Positions 23,745-30,440 of a stretch of 30,872 nt of DNA are shown here, piece by piece. Under the pieces are notes generated by a model. That model saw only the letters and a list, made by a program, of their open reading frames with translations. It ran no database searches and had not been told where the DNA came from. This DNA comes from a virus. Made by a program: the position numbers and the translations under genes. The first letter of the stretch is position 1. The number at the start of each line of letters is the position of its first letter. The stretch covers positions 1 to 30,872 of the IMG/VR virus record IMGVR_UViG_3300010430_000333, one strand, 5' to 3'.

Positions 23745-24599
23745 CTTACCACCTCCTTGTGTTGGTGTCTCTTCATTATTATACTCCTTCTTGTGTTTAC
23801 TGTCAACATACTTCTTCATGCATTCTTTGTGAAAATCTCTATGGGGACAACCTCCGAAATCCCAAATAGTCTCTTGGTACTGAGTGTTAACGGAATGCGC
23901 AAAACCTTCGATACCTAACTCATCATAAACCTCTAAGACTTTGATGGCCTCAAGAGCGTCCGCCACAACACTTTCTACTACGGCATCTACTTCGCCCCAA
24001 GTGGGTTCAGCGGACAGAATGTTTACCGGCTTCTTTTTAATCTTCTTGAATAACTGGTTATGTTGAATTCTAACTGCCTCATGATCTCCTCTAAAAGCAT
24101 GGGCGTATAAGTTTAACTGGGGATCCTCTGCTAGGGTTTCAGGGGTCTTGTAAGCATAAGCCTTGTTGCCTATGGTCTTGTGATCCTGTATCACCAGGAT
24201 AGAGTCGTCCATGTTGACCACGTCAACCTTACCAATAAACTTGGGTAGGTCAGGATGTAGTTCAATGGTGAACGGTGCTTCTATGGTTACCTCGTCCGGT
24301 AAACCGCCAGAAAGCTCTACATAGTCCGCCCAGAACTTGAATACTTTACCGTCCCATGCTGGCACGTAGAATTCCTTAGCTTCCTCGGACACAAAGACTT
24401 CCTTAGGATCAAGCTCTCTCCGCTCCAACCACTTTTCAAAGTTCTCGTGGACAAAGCTACCAAATGTGGTAGCCTCAGTGGGTCCTCCTCTTTTGCCCAA
24501 TACCTTTTCACAAACCCAGGCGAAGGGTGATCTCTTGATCGTCTTCACCTGGCTAATGGAAAGATGAGTCAATCCATATTTTTTAAAAAGGGGATGCAT
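23511..24599 (-). CDS. PD-(D/E)XK exonuclease of the RecB/Cas4 type
   Basis: A 362-residue protein. Motifs in order: LSISQVKTIKRSPFAWVC (13-30), TFGSFVHENF (45-54, the GxxxH motif), FIGKVDVV (121-128, D126), VIQDHKT (136-142, the D-x-K pair D139/K141) and DPQLNLYAHA (159-168, QxxxY). These define the RecB-like nuclease fold. C30 with C251 and C260 (CPHRDFHKEC) look like a reduced version of the four-Cys iron-sulphur arrangement of Cas4/AddB. It would degrade or resect DNA ends in recombination or host DNA breakdown. The nuclease fold ends near residue 262; residues 263-285 are a low-complexity linker containing promoter pD, and residues 286-362 are a separate module that may also be made alone. 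The ATG overlaps the previous stop (TAATG). Confidence 0.83.
   Translation of the reverse strand: MHPLFKKYGLTHLSISQVKTIKRSPFAWVCEKVLGKRGGPTEATTFGSFVHENFEKWLERRELDPKEVFVSEEAKEFYVPAWDGKVFKFWADYVELSGGLPDEVTIEAPFTIELHPDLPKFIGKVDVVNMDDSILVIQDHKTIGNKAYAYKTPETLAEDPQLNLYAHAFRGDHEAVRIQHNQLFKKIKKKPVNILSAEPTWGEVDAVVESVVADALEAIKVLEVYDELGIEGFAHSVNTQYQETIWDFGGCPHRDFHKECMKKYVDSKHKKEYNNEETPTQGGGKMPIDLHELVGKAREYYADQGLTKFDLADAVVEAVAGNLKDKKTNVVSIRDGEGGDLIYNQLLNRVAEMGISIYKKVR
23778..23806 (-). promoter_or_regulatory. Perfect consensus sigma70 promoter pD inside the exonuclease gene
   Basis: TTGACA (complement of 23801-23806), exactly 17 bases, TATAAT (complement of 23778-23783). It is a full match to the consensus, in a linker-coding segment (VDSKHKKEYNNEE) between the nuclease domain and its C-terminal module, upstream of a strong ribosome site and in-frame ATG. 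Confidence 0.8.
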
Positions 24600-24883
24600 T
24601 ACTGACCCTCCTCAGAGGCCTTAAGGTCTTCCGGATTAACTGCGGCCTTCTTGTTCTCCACAGTAATTTCAGCATCAAGTAGGATCATAGCCGCTGTGTA
24701 GGAGATTCCTTCGAATCCATCACGTAGCCGTAGCTTCTCTTCAGGAGTAAGTAGTTCGTCTAGCTTGGTTAAAACCTGGCAAATCTTGTCCATGTTGGCC
24801 ATTGCGTCTTCTAATACTGGTAGCATCACTGGTTCCATGTTATCGTCAAAATCAGATCCGATGTGTGGGTTTTGGTTGCTCAT
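24599..24883 (-). CDS. Unknown 94-residue acidic protein before exonuclease
   Basis: A 94-residue, acidic, helix-rich protein (MEPVMLPVLEDAMANMDKICQVLTKLDELLTPEEKLRLRDGFEGISYTAAMILLDAEITVEN). No motif or family was recognised. It starts one base after the preceding stop, with AGGAGC upstream, and its own stop overlaps the exonuclease start (TAATG), so it is translated at the same level as the nuclease and may be a partner or modulator of it. Promoter pC lies about 50 bases upstream, within the preceding gene. Confidence 0.65.
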   Translation of the reverse strand: MSNQNPHIGSDFDDNMEPVMLPVLEDAMANMDKICQVLTKLDELLTPEEKLRLRDGFEGISYTAAMILLDAEITVENKKAAVNPEDLKASEEGQ

Positions 24884-24884
24884 G

Positions 24885-25118
24885 TTATTTGCTCCTTTTT
24901 GGTTTCGGTGACTTATTCTTTATAACCTTAATCTTATCACCACTAGGCTTTTTAGTCAAGGGCTTTGACGAAGTTTTTTCTTCGTACCCTACGATTACTC
25001 GTAAACCACTGTCCGACAGAAACTTAATCTCTATGTCTCCCAGCAAGGCCAATTCTTTCTTCAGTAGCCGCTCAGCCTCTGGAGCACTTCTGCCCACCTG
25101 TATTACCTTGATATTCAC
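24885..25118 (-). CDS. Unknown 77-residue basic protein with GTG start
   Basis: It reads from GTG at 25118 with AGGAGC nine bases upstream, inside the end of the primase gene. The first half is an alpha/beta unit (NIKVIQVGRSAPEAERLLKKELALLGDIEIKFLSDSGLRVIVGYEE), the second half a Lys/Ser/Pro-rich basic tail (SSKPLTKKPSGDKIKVIKNKSPKPKRSK) that could bind nucleic acid. Part of that tail is encoded by promoter pC, so base composition there serves two purposes. No family was recognised. It follows the primase closely and is likely an accessory replication protein. Confidence 0.62.
   Translation of the reverse strand: MNIKVIQVGRSAPEAERLLKKELALLGDIEIKFLSDSGLRVIVGYEEKTSSKPLTKKPSGDKIKVIKNKSPKPKRSK
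24931..24959 (-). promoter_or_regulatory. Sigma70-type promoter pC inside the 77-residue gene
   Basis: TTGACT (complement of 24954-24959), 17 bases, TAAGAT (complement of 24931-24936), with TG one base ahead of the -10. The 16 bases around the -35 (24950-24965) are identical to those of pF. It would drive the 94-residue gene and the exonuclease. Confidence 0.7.
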
Positions 25119-25120
25119 TG

Positions 25121-25972
25121 TTATTTGCTCCTCGTTTGCACTTTTGGTTGTTGTAAATACGCGTCTTCGACCGCTCGCTCCTTTAACTCTAGCTCGAACT
25201 CTCTACCCTGCTCAGCATAGATTTTACCTAACTTGTCTAACAAGAGGACTTTAGCTTCTGTCAAGGTGTAGTAACAGTCTCTAAGATTACAAGCAGCTAT
25301 GTATACGTTCTTGTGTCTAAAGCCTTTACGCCCTCCAGTCTTTATAAAACCTAACGTAGCTTTATGAATCTTAGCACGATAACCACTCTTTTGTATTTTG
25401 AAATACTCCTCATCAGCCATTTGTTTAACATCATTGCACACACTGTAGGGTTCGTCACACTGTCCCATCAACCACACTACCAGGTCATGAATGCTAACTC
25501 TCTTAGTAGTACTAACCAAAGTCTGCCTAGCTTCGTTCTGGTGGGTACCGCCTCCTAAGCGTGTAAACCTAGATGGATTTTTACAGGACTCATCTACCCC
25601 AGCAACTGCCGCATAGAGCCATCTAACAATGTGGTCGTACTCTGCACGATCAGCCAGGGGTTCCTCCAAGGAAACCACAAAGTGGTAGGACTTGTTGCCA
25701 GAGAACACACAGGTGGAATAAGGCAAGTCAATACTATCAACATACGCCTTCTGTTTCCCCGTAGGCAGTTCATCAAACTCCAATAAGAAGTTACGAAATT
25801 TGCTCACTGACTTATCTGACCTCTTGGTTCCCTCCTTCAAAGGGTTCAGTGTAACATAGCAGTGGTCTGTGTTTGCCTCATCAAGTGAGACACTCTTAGT
25901 TTCGTAAGGATTCTTTGAGACACAAACCTTGTCCCCCTCATCGAACAGCATCTTTGTATAATCTTCAATCAT
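25121..25972 (-). CDS. Archaeo-eukaryotic-type primase (AEP/PrimPol family)
   Basis: A 283-residue protein with the AEP signature: an acidic metal motif in NFLLEFDELP (61-70), SGNKSYHFVVSL (91-102, the sGxSxH motif) and DESCKNPSRFTRLGG (127-141). The region after about residue 205 (TGGRKGFRHKNVYIAACNLRDCYYTLTEAKVLLL) resembles the helical PriCT module found beside such primases. It would make primers for replication. Its ATG overlaps the stop of the Clp-like gene (ATGA), and the helicase gene lies just beyond, so primase, AAA+ protein and helicase form one translational block. The separation of primase and helicase into two proteins differs from the common fused primase-helicase of many phages. 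Confidence 0.8.
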   Translation of the reverse strand: MIEDYTKMLFDEGDKVCVSKNPYETKSVSLDEANTDHCYVTLNPLKEGTKRSDKSVSKFRNFLLEFDELPTGKQKAYVDSIDLPYSTCVFSGNKSYHFVVSLEEPLADRAEYDHIVRWLYAAVAGVDESCKNPSRFTRLGGGTHQNEARQTLVSTTKRVSIHDLVVWLMGQCDEPYSVCNDVKQMADEEYFKIQKSGYRAKIHKATLGFIKTGGRKGFRHKNVYIAACNLRDCYYTLTEAKVLLLDKLGKIYAEQGREFELELKERAVEDAYLQQPKVQTRSK

Positions 25973-27261
25973 GATCCGAACCCTACCCTCTTAGTTTTAT
26001 TCTGACTAGCACCCTGCTGCAATTCGTATACCCTTTCTACTTCCTGTACATTTATTCGTTTCTTCGTTGTAGCTGCACCAACCTCGTCCAACAAGTCTAT
26101 TTGAGCATCTGGAGCGTGTCTACCTTCGATCTCAGAACCAAGGTCGACTATTCTCTCCAAAGCAGCCTTAGAGTACTTAACACCGTGGTGATCCTCGTAC
26201 AGAGACTTTATCCCCTTGAGTATATCTAACACGTCTTGTCGTTCTAGGTCCTCTAGTACTACAGGTTGAAAACGTCTAGCTAAGGCAGCATCAGCTTTAA
26301 TGATGTTGTATTCGTTTAGCGTAGTAGCTCCTATGATCTGTGTAAGACCTCTAGCCAAAGTAGGCTTAATCATGTTTGCAGCGTCGTTGCCCCCCTCACA
26401 ATCTCCAGCTCCTACCAAGGTGTGTAGTTCATCACAAAAGGCGATGATGTCAGGGTTGGCCTCCAATTCGTTTATAACTCCTGTTAATCTCTCCTCAAAC
26501 ATTCCTCTGTATTTGGTTCCTGCTATCATCAAACTTAAGTCTATGCACACCAAGGTTTTGTCATGTAACTTAACGCAATGAGCTTCCTTTTTGTCAATGG
26601 AAAGAGCTAATCCTTCTACCAAAGCAGACTTACCAACGCCGGCAGGCCCTAATATTACTGGATTGTTCTTCCTTCTCCTACCTAGGATTTGAATAACTCT
26701 TTGAATTTCTCTTTTTCTTCCAATGACAGGATCTATCAGCCCATCAGCAGCCATCTTAGTCAGGTTCTTGCAATACAGGTCTAGAAAGGGAGTCGCACTT
26801 TCCTTTGGTTTCGCCTTTGGTGGAGGCTTAGCTGCAAATGGTGTAGTAGGAAAGATAAGATCCTCAGATGATTTTTTAAGGTCATCAATAAGCTTATCAA
26901 GATCAACATCAGCGCAGGCAAGGAGGTTCTGTACATCCAGACTCTGAATCAGTATCTTCCTTAGTAGTAGAGTGATAGACCCGAAAGGGGGCATCTCTTT
27001 AAGGATTTCATTCATTACAGAACAGTACTCACCTTCCCAAGGATGTGATTCTAGTTCAAACTCTTGATCAGTCTCTCGGTAAATTCTAGCCAACCTATCT
27101 TCAGTGATTAGGTGGTTAGCCATGATACGAATTATTCGTGTATTTGGGCAGCTAACAGTAGCAAACAGAGCATGAACAGGTCTAATATGATCAGCCCCAT
27201 AGTACGCAGCTATTCGACCAGCGTACTTTAACATCTCTTTTACTTCGTCATTCAAATTCAT
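25969..27261 (-). CDS. Clp N-domain plus single AAA+ ring ATPase (ClpA/B/C D1-like)
   Basis: A 430-residue protein. Residues about 1-130 resemble a Clp N-terminal domain (ADHIRPVHALFAT at 23-35). Residues about 165-415 are a ClpB/ClpC D1 module: DPVIGRKREIQRVIQILGRR (177-196), Walker A GPAGVGKS (205-212), pore loop GTKYRGMFEERL (248-259), Walker B IIAFCDELHTLVGAG (272-286), sensor 1 IIGATTLNEY (309-318) and Arg finger ALARRFQPV (326-334). The second ring, the ClpB middle coil and the ClpP-docking loop of D2 are missing; the C-terminus only carries a VGFGS tail. It would be a ring ATPase that unfolds or remodels proteins. Set between primase and helicase genes, its target is probably a replication protein (inference). 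Walker A ends in Ser rather than Thr. TAGGAG precedes the ATG. Confidence 0.87.
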   Translation of the reverse strand: MNLNDEVKEMLKYAGRIAAYYGADHIRPVHALFATVSCPNTRIIRIMANHLITEDRLARIYRETDQEFELESHPWEGEYCSVMNEILKEMPPFGSITLLLRKILIQSLDVQNLLACADVDLDKLIDDLKKSSEDLIFPTTPFAAKPPPKAKPKESATPFLDLYCKNLTKMAADGLIDPVIGRKREIQRVIQILGRRRKNNPVILGPAGVGKSALVEGLALSIDKKEAHCVKLHDKTLVCIDLSLMIAGTKYRGMFEERLTGVINELEANPDIIAFCDELHTLVGAGDCEGGNDAANMIKPTLARGLTQIIGATTLNEYNIIKADAALARRFQPVVLEDLERQDVLDILKGIKSLYEDHHGVKYSKAALERIVDLGSEIEGRHAPDAQIDLLDEVGAATTKKRINVQEVERVYELQQGASQNKTKRVGFGS

Positions 27262-27270
27262 TTAAAACTC

Positions 27271-28578
27271 CTAAGTTTTTAGCCCTGATAAATCTCTGTC
27301 CATTCCAATCCAGCGAGCTCTTACCCCGCCAACTCGTTTTCTTTCTGCTTTGCCGAACCCTAAGGAGTATAGTTCCTTAGTGAACTTGCATATCATCCCT
27401 GGGGGCTTCCTCTGCAGCTCCATCCACTCTCTGTAATGATTATATAACACCTGAACATTATTATCAACCTTACCGGGATTAAGTTCGAAATCGTCTACCC
27501 ACTGCTCCAAGGTACTCATGGTCCTAAGTTCCTCTTGGTGAGCCTCTAACGCCTCTCTAACCTTAAGAATAGGGTTCAAATCTAATTCACGAACTCCCTG
27601 CCAAACCTTAAGGAAATCTATAGGGTTTTCTGTCTTAAGTCTCTCACCGTCAACCCACTTCTCACCAGTTATGGTAGATAGATCGGCCATATCCTCCAAT
27701 TCCAACTCTACGAACCTCCGCATCCCTGTATTATCAAAGATAAGGTCAGACAAAGGACGGTTAGATGTTCCTAGGAAAGTGCAGTTTTGTGGGATAGTGT
27801 CAATGTCTTGGGACCTCATGCCTCGGGCACTAAGTGTACTAGCGGTGATTACGTTCTTCATAGACTCAATGTCTGTACGTCCTGCTCCCTGCATCTCATC
27901 GAAAATACCAATGAAGTGCTCAGAGAAGGCCTTCCGAAAGAATGAATCACGGAATACGTCCAACTGCAAATGGAGAACGAATTCCTTCAGGGGTTTAACC
28001 AAACAATCAAGTGTAACACTCTTTCCCGTACCGTGCTTCTTCGAGAACAAGATAGGCATTATGTGGTGCTCTACCTGTAACCCCTCAATTTTACGTTTCG
28101 TTTGCCAGATGAAACATTCGAAGACAGTTCTAGCAAAGTACTTCTTTTCTTTATCCGCTGAGGGGAAGAGGGCATCAATGAATCTATCAAGCTCCTCTCC
28201 ACCAACATCGGCTCTGTAACGGAGAGTGTTAGATAGCCGACAAAGCTTTTCCGCCTTGTTGTCGTACAGTAGCTCCTTTAGCTGGTTCTGCAAATCAGAA
28301 CGATTTAACCTGTTAGGGCTAGCCACCTTGAATTTTGCAGCAAAGAGCCTGTACTCCTGTTGCACCTTAGTAATAAATACGTCCCTAGAAATTCCAGGGG
28401 ATTCTCTCCAATCAATGGACCCATCGAAACGGAGGTTGATTTTGTGTTGACGAACGAATTTCTCGACGTAACTATTTTGCTGCTCCAGAACCAGCATCTT
28501 CTCGTCTCCGCCCTCTCCTGACTCTAATTCAGCAAAAAGCTTCTCCTTCAGTTCTTCTGGTAACTCTTCATAACTCAT
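27271..28578 (-). CDS. SF3/VirE-like replicative helicase
   Basis: A 435-residue protein with the P-loop set of viral SF3/D5-like and VirE-like helicases: Walker A SKKHGTGKS (179-187), Walker B HFIGIFDEMQ (221-230), a motif C-like FLGTSNRP (268-275) and a likely Arg finger in NTGMRRFV (283-290). The N-terminal 160 residues lack a primase site, agreeing with a separate AEP primase two genes on. The C-terminal 100 residues look like a winged-helix module (VLYNHYREWM...FTKELYSLGFGKAERKRV). It would unwind the replication fork as a hexamer. AGGAGG sits seven bases before the ATG; the gene ends nine bases before the Clp-like gene. Confidence 0.82.
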   Translation of the reverse strand: MSYEELPEELKEKLFAELESGEGGDEKMLVLEQQNSYVEKFVRQHKINLRFDGSIDWRESPGISRDVFITKVQQEYRLFAAKFKVASPNRLNRSDLQNQLKELLYDNKAEKLCRLSNTLRYRADVGGEELDRFIDALFPSADKEKKYFARTVFECFIWQTKRKIEGLQVEHHIMPILFSKKHGTGKSVTLDCLVKPLKEFVLHLQLDVFRDSFFRKAFSEHFIGIFDEMQGAGRTDIESMKNVITASTLSARGMRSQDIDTIPQNCTFLGTSNRPLSDLIFDNTGMRRFVELELEDMADLSTITGEKWVDGERLKTENPIDFLKVWQGVRELDLNPILKVREALEAHQEELRTMSTLEQWVDDFELNPGKVDNNVQVLYNHYREWMELQRKPPGMICKFTKELYSLGFGKAERKRVGGVRARWIGMDRDLSGLKT

Positions 28579-28636
28579 TTAACACCTCCTATATATCCTT
28601 GGCCTTGTCCATTAATGTTATTCATACCCATATTTG

Positions 28637-28873
28637 TTACAAGACGTGGTTTGCTATGCGCATAAGAATTGCAGCGGCGAACGTTAAAGGTATTATTAAG
28701 GTCGCCCCTAAGGTAAGTATGCATCCTAAGGTGTTTATAGTTTGGTTAGCGTCGGCCCTGGTGCAAGTTGTCCCAGCACACCTAGAAAAGCACCTGTCGA
28801 GGTAAGCCTCTTGATCTCTTAGGTGGGCTCGCATATCTCTTCTGAATTTACGGTTTCTTTTTCGGTTACACAT
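28637..28873 (-). CDS. Small basic membrane protein
   Basis: I use the ATG at 28873 (78 residues), with GGAGG eight to nine bases upstream, rather than upstream in-frame starts whose ribosome site would abut them. The N-terminus is very basic (CNRKRNRKFRRDMRAHLRD), residues about 23-42 hold three Cys (DRCFSRCAGTTCTR), and residues about 53-74 form a membrane segment (TLGCILTLGATLIIPLTFAAAIL). It overlaps the preceding gene by eight bases. A tail-anchored, DNA- or RNA-binding protein at the membrane is one possibility. No family was recognised. Confidence 0.58.
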   Translation of the reverse strand: MCNRKRNRKFRRDMRAHLRDQEAYLDRCFSRCAGTTCTRADANQTINTLGCILTLGATLIIPLTFAAAILMRIANHVL

Positions 28874-29045
28874 TTTCTGCATCCTCCAATAAGTCAATGA
28901 CTCTATCTAGGGAAACTGTATGTCCCTGCTTGATGTTCTCTAGTAAACCCTTAGCTTCGTCTACTCGGTTCATGATCCCGATGTATCTGTTGTCATCGTA
29001 CCAATCGGCCCATCGTCGCTCTTGTTCTACGTCCCATGCATCCAT
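28866..29045 (-). CDS. Unknown 59-residue protein directly behind promoter pB
   Basis: The ATG at 29045 has AAGGAGAG six bases upstream and lies about 29 bases from the -10 box of pB, so expression is well supported although the frame is short. The product is acidic and Trp-rich at the N-terminus (MDAWDVEQERRWADWYDDNR) with a helical remainder (VDEAKGLLENIKQGHTVSLDRVIDLLEDAENV). Small acidic early proteins like this often bind and modify host enzymes; that is only analogy. No family was recognised. Confidence 0.62.
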   Translation of the reverse strand: MDAWDVEQERRWADWYDDNRYIGIMNRVDEAKGLLENIKQGHTVSLDRVIDLLEDAENV

Positions 29046-29073
29046 TGTACTCTCCTTATTTGCTTATGACCTA

Positions 29074-29103
29074 AGTATAACACCGCTTTCCTTTTCGTGT
29101 CAA
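29074..29103 (-). promoter_or_regulatory. Sigma70-type promoter pB
   Basis: TTGACA (complement of 29098-29103), 18 bases, TATACT (complement of 29074-29079), with TG one base before the -10. The 15 bases from the -10 downstream (29065-29079) match pF at 14 positions, hinting at a common operator or initial transcribed sequence. It drives the 59-residue gene and the helicase/Clp/primase set. Confidence 0.78.
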
Positions 29104-29351
29104 ATGTTTCTTGAGTCTATCTCCTTTTTTACTACTCGATGGAACCCTTTCATCACCTCCTTGTGGATTTCTGGGGATACATTATTCCTCATATGCCCCT
29201 CTCTTACAGCGATTTCCAACTTATACACCCACCCCTCAAGCACTTCACTTTGCATCCTCTCAAATTGTGAAAGTTTATGTTGTTCTTGTAAATATTTAAT
29301 GACTTGGCCACCAACGGCGGCCCCTACTGTGGCTAAAATACCTGCTAACAC
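29100..29351 (-). CDS. Small protein with hydrophobic N-terminus
   Basis: It reads from GTG at 29351, overlapping the end of the preceding gene (GTGTTAG), with a purine-rich GAAGAGGG just upstream. The 83 residues open with a Gly/Ala-rich hydrophobic segment (MLAGILATVGAAVGGQVIKYL), which could be a membrane anchor, followed by a charged helix (EQHKLSQFERMQSEVLEGWVYKLEIAV) and a basic end. Its last codons overlap the -35 box of pB. No family was recognised; a spanin- or holin-like role is possible but unsupported. Confidence 0.55.
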   Translation of the reverse strand: MLAGILATVGAAVGGQVIKYLQEQHKLSQFERMQSEVLEGWVYKLEIAVREGHMRNNVSPEIHKEVMKGFHRVVKKEIDSRNI

Positions 29352-29776
29352 CCCTCTTCCCCCTCTTCCTCAGGTTCTTCTTTCAATTCCTCTAATCCTT
29401 CCAATTCTCTAATAGCCTTCAACATCTTATCTTGAAGCATTTGCATGTCTATTAGTGCACTCTCCTCTTCAGTCTCTTCACCAATTGCAGATCTATAGGC
29501 CTCCAAAGCTCCTAGAGACTCGTTTAGCTGATCTTCTACTAAGGTGTATACTAAGTTGACTCCTACGTGGTTACCCATCTCCGTGTACTCTGTCGTCACC
29601 TGGGAGTCGTCACCGTACATCTCACCAATAACATAACAGATCCTCTGTGCCTGCATTTCTGTAGGGTATATTCCAACACACTCATCTGAGCTACCAAATT
29701 CTGGAAAGAGTAGGGCAGTCTCTTTGCATCGGTCCAGTGCGTCGTCCAAATCATCACGGCTTTCAAATAGGTTCAT
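29345..29776 (-). CDS. Unknown 143-residue very acidic early protein
   Basis: A 143-residue protein with a good AGGAG site ahead of the ATG. The N-terminal 80 residues look folded (LDRCKETALLFPEFGSSDECVGIYPTEMQAQRICYVIGEMYGDDSQVTTEY). The C-terminal third is helical and extremely acidic, ending LKEEPEEEGEEGC. Such acidity is seen in DNA-mimic inhibitors of host nucleic acid-binding proteins, but also in many unrelated proteins, so this is only a hint. It lies in the first early operon, four bases behind the 62-residue gene. No family was recognised. Confidence 0.62.
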   Translation of the reverse strand: MNLFESRDDLDDALDRCKETALLFPEFGSSDECVGIYPTEMQAQRICYVIGEMYGDDSQVTTEYTEMGNHVGVNLVYTLVEDQLNESLGALEAYRSAIGEETEEESALIDMQMLQDKMLKAIRELEGLEELKEEPEEEGEEGC

Positions 29777-29779
29777 TTC

Positions 29780-29968
29780 TTAACTCCTGTACAATTTAAT
29801 GATTTCTTCACTAGAGGTCAGCAGCTCCCAGCTGTCAACCTCTCCAAGGCTATGTAACTCTTCTAAAAAACAGATCTCGCAAACATCCTCTTCAGTAAGT
29901 CTAATTTTCTTCCTTCCCTCGATGATGTCCTCCGGCATTGCCGTAAACATTAGTAGTGGTTTTTTCAC
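29780..29968 (-). CDS. Unknown 62-residue early protein
   Basis: A short acidic protein (MKKPLLMFTAMPEDIIEGRKKIRLTEEDVCEICFLEELHSLGEVDSWELL...) with a pair of Cys spaced CEIC at about residues 30-33. Its ATG overlaps the stop of the zincin gene by four bases (ATGA), and it ends four bases before the next gene, so it is part of the same early operon and probably translated by coupling. No family was recognised. Confidence 0.55.
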   Translation of the reverse strand: MKKPLLMFTAMPEDIIEGRKKIRLTEEDVCEICFLEELHSLGEVDSWELLTSSEEIIKLYRS

Positions 29969-30408
29969 TTGACAAGCTCCTTTATCTTTGGTCCTAAGTA
30001 ATCTAAGATTCTCTCCACTTCAGGCTGTATATCGTGGTCGATCTCTATCCCCTCGTCTTCACAGACAGTCAACAGCGACGATAGGGGGTTCTTGTTAACC
30101 TCTCCTACCATCGCAGTCAACAACACGACAGTGGCCATCTCTACTATTGTCTCTTCGACCAACTGGTGTAGCTTGTGGGAAGCATAATTTGTTAGAGAGT
30201 CGCGATTGAGTCTATCAGCAGTACCAGTAGCGTGGCAGATCTCGTGAATTAGAACGTGTAGCTTCTGGTCAGCAACCAAGTCAACGTTAAGGCGGATCTG
30301 ACTCTTCCAGTAAACACATAATCCTTTAGGATCTGCTGTGTGGTCAAGATCTTCTAAGACTGTGAATCCTAGCTTCCCTGCTAACTTTACTGCCATCGCT
30401 GTGTTCAT
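29965..30408 (-). CDS. Stand-alone zincin metallopeptidase-like protein (ArdC C-terminal type)
   Basis: A 147-residue protein whose centre reads HVLIHEICHATGTADRLNRDSL (about residues 51-72). HEICH is an HExxH zinc-binding motif, and the following ATG...RLNRD phrase with a downstream LVEETIVEMATVVLL helix (about residues 82-96, possible third ligand Glu) is the pattern of the zincin domain at the C-terminus of ArdC-type antirestriction proteins. The ssDNA-binding N-terminal half of ArdC is absent. It is the first gene after the leftmost early promoter, a usual place for genes that counter host defences. GAGAGGAAAGAG precedes the ATG. The fold is a confident call; the antirestriction role is inference. 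Confidence 0.72.
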   Translation of the reverse strand: MNTAMAVKLAGKLGFTVLEDLDHTADPKGLCVYWKSQIRLNVDLVADQKLHVLIHEICHATGTADRLNRDSLTNYASHKLHQLVEETIVEMATVVLLTAMVGEVNKNPLSSLLTVCEDEGIEIDHDIQPEVERILDYLGPKIKELVK

Positions 30409-30440
30409 GCTCTTTCCTCTCTTTCCTAAATCATATCACA

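Larger units (their letters stand above)
24883..25132 (-). repeat. Duplicated stop-and-start junction AGGAGCAAATAACA
   Basis: The same 14 bases occur at 24883-24896 and 25119-25132 (complement). In both places they encode the last residues RSK and stop of one gene and supply the ribosome site for the next, whose start follows directly (ATG or GTG). This suggests that the 77-residue gene arose or was inserted by duplication of a junction. Confidence 0.6.

Noticed and set aside
28575-28631. 18-residue ORF MGMNNINGQGQGYIGGVK before the helicase
   Set aside because: It overlaps the helicase start as ATGA, but it has no ribosome site and its Gly-rich end is just the helicase ribosome site in translation.
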